A DNA stretch of 9,245 nucleotides from Candidatus Sumerlaeota bacterium. GTDB taxonomy: Bacteria; Sumerlaeota; Sumerlaeia; JADFCT01. Below are positions 6,229 through 9,245 of this stretch, piece after piece (positions within the stretch are counted from its first letter, which is position 1; each line of letters starts with the position of its first letter). Location of the stretch: assembly GCA_026398575.1 (NCBI GenBank), contig JAPLSP010000483.1:1-9245 (forward strand), in the 5' to 3' direction. A model generated the notes under the pieces. That model was not told the DNA's origin and made no database searches. It saw only the letters and a program-made list of their open reading frames with translations. Made by a program: the position numbers and the translations under genes.

Positions 6229-6579
6229 ATGCGTCTATTCGGCATTTTGTGCGTTGTTTTGGCCGCGGTGACCGCGGCAGCTTGCACGCCTTCGCAGCAG
6301 ACTCGGGAATCCGAAGAGCGCATTCAAAAAAACATCGCCAAGTTTTATCGCAATGCGGCGGACGCTTATTTCATGATCGGGTGGGAATATTATAACCTGG
6401 CCCAAGATATGGAAAAAGCCGGCAAGACCGAGCAATCGCAGTCCTACGCCGCCAAATCGCGCGTTTATGTCAACATTTCCAAAGAATGGAAAAAAATGGC
6501 CGATCAAACAGAAGGTGGCGGCGACCCGGCTTCATTATCCCCGACAGGCGTCACGCCGCCGATCGGCGGCGGACAATAG
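6229..6579 (+). CDS. Small putative lipoprotein, hypothetical
   Basis: A 116-residue protein with a short charged start (MRLF), a hydrophobic stretch (residues 5-18) and a cysteine at 19 preceded by AAA, which resembles a weak lipobox. It is therefore probably lipidated and envelope-anchored. Residues about 24-92 are charged and helical in character, rich in Ala, Lys, Glu and aromatic residues (FYRNAADAYF, WEYYNLAQ, SKEWKKMADQ), and could form a helical hairpin. The C-terminus is Gly/Pro-rich (PPIGGGQ). I do not recognise a family. The start is well supported by AAGGAG about 8 nt upstream of the ATG. The peptidyl-prolyl isomerase gene follows after 9 nt, so the two are likely co-expressed and may share a role in envelope assembly. 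Confidence 0.8.
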   Translation: MRLFGILCVVLAAVTAAACTPSQQTRESEERIQKNIAKFYRNAADAYFMIGWEYYNLAQDMEKAGKTEQSQSYAAKSRVYVNISKEWKKMADQTEGGGDPASLSPTGVTPPIGGGQ

Positions 6580-6588
6580 TTCGCTTTC

Positions 6589-7602
6589 GTGAGAAAATCC
6601 TCTTTCCACATTTTATTCGTATCCGGATGGCTCCTGGCGGCGTCGGCGTTGGCGCCCGACGCCCGGGGGCAGGCCAACCTTATAGACCGCGTCGTCGCGA
6701 GCGTCAACGGCGAGATCATCACGCTCAGCGAGACACGCGAAGCGGCCTGGGGACTGACGGGCAAAGCGCGCGCGCTGACCGCAACCGATTCCCAGGAACT
6801 GGCTGAGGCGCTGGACGCCGTCATCCAACAGCGGCTGATGCTTCAGGCCGCCGAAGCCGCCGGCATCAAACTGGATCCGGAGCTGTTGGACCGCTCCGTG
6901 GCTTCGTTGATGAAGGATTTTCATGAGCAATTCGACAGCGAGGAGAACTACCGCCAGTTTCTCGAACAAAGCAACCTGACCGCGGATACGCTGCGCTCGA
7001 TGATCCGCTTGCGCGAAAGCCGCGTGCAATTGATCCAGCGCGCGCTGGCCAGACGCGTGCGTGTAACGGACGAGGAAGTCAAGGCGTTCGAGGAATCGCA
7101 GCGCAAGGCAGGGAACGAGACTGATTATTTCCTGATCGGCCAGATGCTCTTTGCGCTTCCCGAAAATGCCGGCGCCACCTCGGATACGCAAGCCTTCCGC
7201 CGGGCCGCAGACGCGGCGGCGCGCGTGCAGCGCGGCGAGGATTTCGCGCGCGTGGCCGCCGAGACTTCGGACGACGCCGCGACGGCGAAAAAAGGCGGTG
7301 CCCTCGGGTGGATCGCGCGCAAGCATCTGAAGCCGGAATTGCTCAAAGCGCTTTCGAAGATCGGCGAGGATGAAATCACCCCGCCCGTGCGCACGCCCGC
7401 CGGCTATCACGTCCTGCGTTTTCAGGGACGGCGCGACGCGCGCACGCAACTGCTCCAGCAAAAAGCCATCGAGGAACGCAAGCGATGGGGCGAAGAATTG
7501 AAGCAGAAGGCGAATATCCGCTATTTCCCGCTGCAGGCGAAGACCGAAGGCAAGATAGAGGCGACAAGCAGCGGGAGACGGATAACTGACGACAAGCGCT
7601 AA
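6589..7602 (+). CDS. SurA/PpiC-like periplasmic peptidyl-prolyl cis-trans isomerase
   Basis: A 337-residue exported chaperone/isomerase of the parvulin type, expected to help fold outer-membrane or periplasmic proteins. Residues 1-28 are a signal peptide (MRKSS, hydrophobic core, ending near ARGQA). Residues 30-165 form a SurA-N-like helical domain beginning with VVASVNGEIITLSE. Residues about 178-280 are one rotamase domain: LIGQMLFALPE, GEDFARVAAETSDD, KKGGALGWI, a P-E-L-L-K-A-L helix, and PPVRTPAGYHVLRF. E. coli SurA has two such domains; this protein has one. The start is a GTG with no strong Shine-Dalgarno, 9 nt after the lipoprotein stop, so it probably depends on translation of that gene. 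It could be annotated as SurA or PpiC/PrsA; orthology is not settled. The C-terminus (about 315-337) is hydrophilic and looks disordered. Confidence 0.88.
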   Translation: MRKSSFHILFVSGWLLAASALAPDARGQANLIDRVVASVNGEIITLSETREAAWGLTGKARALTATDSQELAEALDAVIQQRLMLQAAEAAGIKLDPELLDRSVASLMKDFHEQFDSEENYRQFLEQSNLTADTLRSMIRLRESRVQLIQRALARRVRVTDEEVKAFEESQRKAGNETDYFLIGQMLFALPENAGATSDTQAFRRAADAAARVQRGEDFARVAAETSDDAATAKKGGALGWIARKHLKPELLKALSKIGEDEITPPVRTPAGYHVLRFQGRRDARTQLLQQKAIEERKRWGEELKQKANIRYFPLQAKTEGKIEATSSGRRITDDKR

Positions 7603-7637
7603 GAGGCTTATATGCAAAGAGAAGACTCATGCTATCA

Positions 7638-7679
7638 ATGTAAAATGCAAAATGAGAAATGAGAAATTAAAAATGAAAC
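7638..7679. repeat. Dispersed heptamer element, copy 2 (left arm of inverted pair)
   Basis: Six 7-nt units on the plus strand: ATGTAAA, ATGCAAA, ATGAGAA twice, ATTAAAA, ATGAAAC. The first 28 nt pair with 7747-7774 at 27 of 28 positions, giving an inverted repeat around an 81-nt centre. Confidence 0.9.
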
Positions 7680-7709
7680 CGCGTGCGGCAGGCAAAGGAT
7701 GCAGGGCGG

Positions 7710-7715
7710 TATAAT
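7710..7715 (+). promoter_or_regulatory. Candidate -10 box (TATAAT) of the icd promoter
   Basis: A consensus TATAAT sits 110 nt upstream of the icd start, in the loop between the two inverted heptamer tracts. The -35 position (around 7687) has no good match, so only the -10 is convincing. If it is used, the transcript would carry a leader of about 100 nt that includes the right-hand tract. Confidence 0.35.
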
Positions 7716-7739
7716 CCTGTTTGCGGCGTGGGTTGTTAT

Positions 7740-7774
7740 TTTGCATTTCTCATTTCTCATTTTACATTTTACAT
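7740..7774. repeat. Dispersed heptamer element, copy 3 (right arm of inverted pair)
   Basis: Five 7-nt units, read on the minus strand as ATGTAAA twice, ATGAGAA twice, ATGCAAA. It is in inverse orientation to copy 2 and lies 50 nt upstream of icd. Confidence 0.9.
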
Positions 7775-7824
7775 TTGGTTGCGGCTTGCCGCGCTATTAC
7801 GCATCTCATAAGGAGTGAATGGAA

Positions 7825-9072
7825 ATGACAACATTCGAGCATCTGAAAGTACCAGCCGAAGGCCAGGCGATCGAAATGAAACGCAGCGGCAAACTGCGCG
7901 TGCCGGATAATCCCATCATCCCGTTTGTTGAAGGCGACGGCATCGGTCCGGACATCATGCGCGCCTCACTCAAGGTTTGGGACGCGGCCGTGGCCAAGGC
8001 CTTCGACGGCAAGAAAAAGGTGGTCTGGCTCGAGATCTTCGCGGGCGAAAAAGCCCACAAACGATTCGGCGAATGGATTCCCAAAGACACCTTCGAGGCG
8101 ATGCGGCAGTTTCACGTCGCGATCAAGGGACCACTCACCACGCCCATCGGCGGCGGCATTCGCAGCCTGAACGTCACCTTCCGCCAGGTTCTGGATCTTT
8201 ACTCCTGTGTGCGGCCGGTGAACTGGTTCCGCGGCGTGCCCAGCCCCGTCAAACGGCCGCAGGACCTGGACGTCGTGATCTTCCGCGAGAACACAGAAGA
8301 CGTTTACGCCGGGATCGAATACCAGCAGGGCACGCCCGAGGCGGACAAGGTGATCGAATTCCTGACGGGCGAAATGAAGGCCAACATCCGCCGCGATTCC
8401 GGCATCGGCATCAAACCGATGTCAATCTTCGGGACCAAGCGCCATGTGCGCAAGGCCCTCGAATTCGCCATCGCCGAAAAGCGCCGGACGGTGACGCTCG
8501 TCCACAAGGGCAACATCATGAAATACACGGAAGGCGCCTTCCGCGATTGGGGCTATGCGCTGGCGCGCGAGGAATTCAGCGACGCCGTTGTCACGGAAGA
8601 GGAACTCGCAAAGCAATACGGCGGCCAGCTGCCGAAGGGAAAGATTCTGCTCAACGACCGCATCGCCGACAGCATCTTCCAGCAGGTCCTGTTGCGCCCC
8701 TCGGAATACTCGGTGCTCGTGACGCCGAATCTGAACGGCGATTACCTGTCGGACGCCTGCGCGGCGCAGGTGGGAGGCCTGGGGATGGCGCCGGGCGCCA
8801 ATATCGGCGACGAGGTGGCGCTGTTCGAGGCCACGCACGGCACGGCGCCGAAATACGCCGGACAGGACAAAGTCAATCCGGGATCGTTGATGCTGTCGGG
8901 CGCGATGATGTTCGATTACATGGGCTGGAAGCGCGCCGGCAAATTGATCCGGAAGGGATTGCAGGGCGCGATCAAAAAGAAGACGGTCACTTACGATCTC
9001 GAGCGGCAGATGAAAGGCGCAACCCTGGCCTCCACTTCGCAATTTGCCGAAGCCATCATCGCAAGCATGTAG
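7825..9072 (+). CDS. icd: Isocitrate dehydrogenase, NADP-type
   Basis: Cytoplasmic TCA-cycle enzyme that oxidatively decarboxylates isocitrate to 2-oxoglutarate. At 415 residues it matches E. coli Icd (416) almost end to end. Visible motifs (numbering from this start) are [11 protein letters not shown] (34-44), [16 protein letters not shown] (102-117), [39 protein letters not shown] with its metal-binding Asp residues, and [16 protein letters not shown]. The Lys-Tyr pair in the last and the Tyr/Arg of VTYDLER match the NADP-selecting residues of E. coli. S114 in IRSLNV is at the place of the phosphorylated Ser113 of E. coli, so kinase control is possible in principle. Two in-frame ATGs exist. 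AGGAG at 7811-7815 lies 9 nt from the one at 7825 but only 3 nt from the one at 7819, so 7825 is preferred. Monocistronic as far as can be seen. Confidence 0.97.
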   Translation: MTTFEHLKVPAEGQAIEMKRSGKLRVPDNPIIPFVEGDGIGPDIMRASLKVWDAAVAKAFDGKKKVVWLEIFAGEKAHKRFGEWIPKDTFEAMRQFHVAIKGPLTTPIGGGIRSLNVTFRQVLDLYSCVRPVNWFRGVPSPVKRPQDLDVVIFRENTEDVYAGIEYQQGTPEADKVIEFLTGEMKANIRRDSGIGIKPMSIFGTKRHVRKALEFAIAEKRRTVTLVHKGNIMKYTEGAFRDWGYALAREEFSDAVVTEEELAKQYGGQLPKGKILLNDRIADSIFQQVLLRPSEYSVLVTPNLNGDYLSDACAAQVGGLGMAPGANIGDEVALFEATHGTAPKYAGQDKVNPGSLMLSGAMMFDYMGWKRAGKLIRKGLQGAIKKKTVTYDLERQMKGATLASTSQFAEAIIASM

Positions 9073-9073
9073 T

Positions 9074-9094
9074 GCGGGGAGCGGGGAGCGGGGC
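9074..9094. repeat. Short heptamer tract just after icd
   Basis: Three 7-nt units, GCGGGGA twice and GCGGGGC, begin one base after the icd stop codon. The 150 nt beyond are AT-richer with no clear terminator. An ATG at 9187 opens a frame that runs off the window edge; it is too short to judge. Confidence 0.75.
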
Positions 9095-9245
9095 ATTTCC
9101 TTTTAGCTTGGGCGTGCAAAAGACCGAGAGGGCACTAAGTGCTCAAGTTCGTAAATATGATAACATAAAATCATCGCGAATATTTATGCCGGCAGAAAAG
9201 ATTCATGCGGAAAGGAGCGGCGCCAGCATTTGGAGTGCGGTTGCT

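Noticed and set aside
6613..7617. 334-codon minus-strand open frame opposite the isomerase
   Set aside because: Antisense shadow of a gene with a signal peptide and parvulin motifs; its Arg/Ala/Leu-rich product has no motif.
9187..9245. Partial gene running off the right edge
   Set aside because: Only 19-20 codons from an ATG with no ribosome-binding site or recognisable motif; GC-rich repeat-like sequence (GGCGCC, GGAGTGCGG) explains it equally well.

Overview
The window is a GC-rich bacterial chromosome segment with eight protein genes. No rRNA, tRNA, CRISPR array, transposase or phage gene is visible. Several things suggest a PVC-group or related environmental lineage: an exported sugar-acid-type dehydratase with a twin-arginine leader, many short heptanucleotide repeat tracts, large intergenic hairpins, and an isolated dapB. 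That placement is inference only; nothing here fixes the phylum.

Layout: (1) 28-119 is a 40-bp-arm imperfect inverted repeat. (2) 234-1579 (+) is a GntP-family gluconate/sugar-acid permease broken by a frame-shifting internal deletion near 651. (3) 1595-2863 (-) is a mandelate racemase/enolase-superfamily dehydratase with a Tat leader. It is convergent with the permease and lies 1 nt after a secreted thioredoxin-fold gene (2865-3455, -). (4) 3456-3871 has no gene. It holds a triple 10-bp repeat, a 31-bp perfect inverted repeat and a 22-bp perfect palindrome. (5) 3872-4609 (-) is dapB. (6) 4711-5913 (-) is a GT4-type glycosyltransferase whose coding region contains an 11-unit heptamer tract. 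(7) 5914-6228 is a divergent intergenic region with two heptamer arrays. (8) 6229-6579 and 6589-7602 (+) are a putative small lipoprotein and a SurA/PpiC-like periplasmic peptidyl-prolyl isomerase, probably one operon. (9) 7825-9072 (+) is an NADP-type isocitrate dehydrogenase. It is preceded by an inverted pair of heptamer tracts enclosing a TATAAT box.

The genes do not form one pathway. The permease and dehydratase could be linked through sugar-acid use. The thioredoxin-like protein, dehydratase, lipoprotein and isomerase all carry export signals and point to a diderm envelope. DapB (lysine and diaminopimelate synthesis) and Icd (TCA cycle) are core metabolism.

I see no obviously new multigene system. 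The best lead is the repeat landscape: heptamer tracts in every intergenic gap of the right half of the window and one inside a glycosyltransferase gene. Gain or loss of a unit there would shift the frame and remove the catalytic E-x7-E motif, so it is a candidate phase-variable locus.
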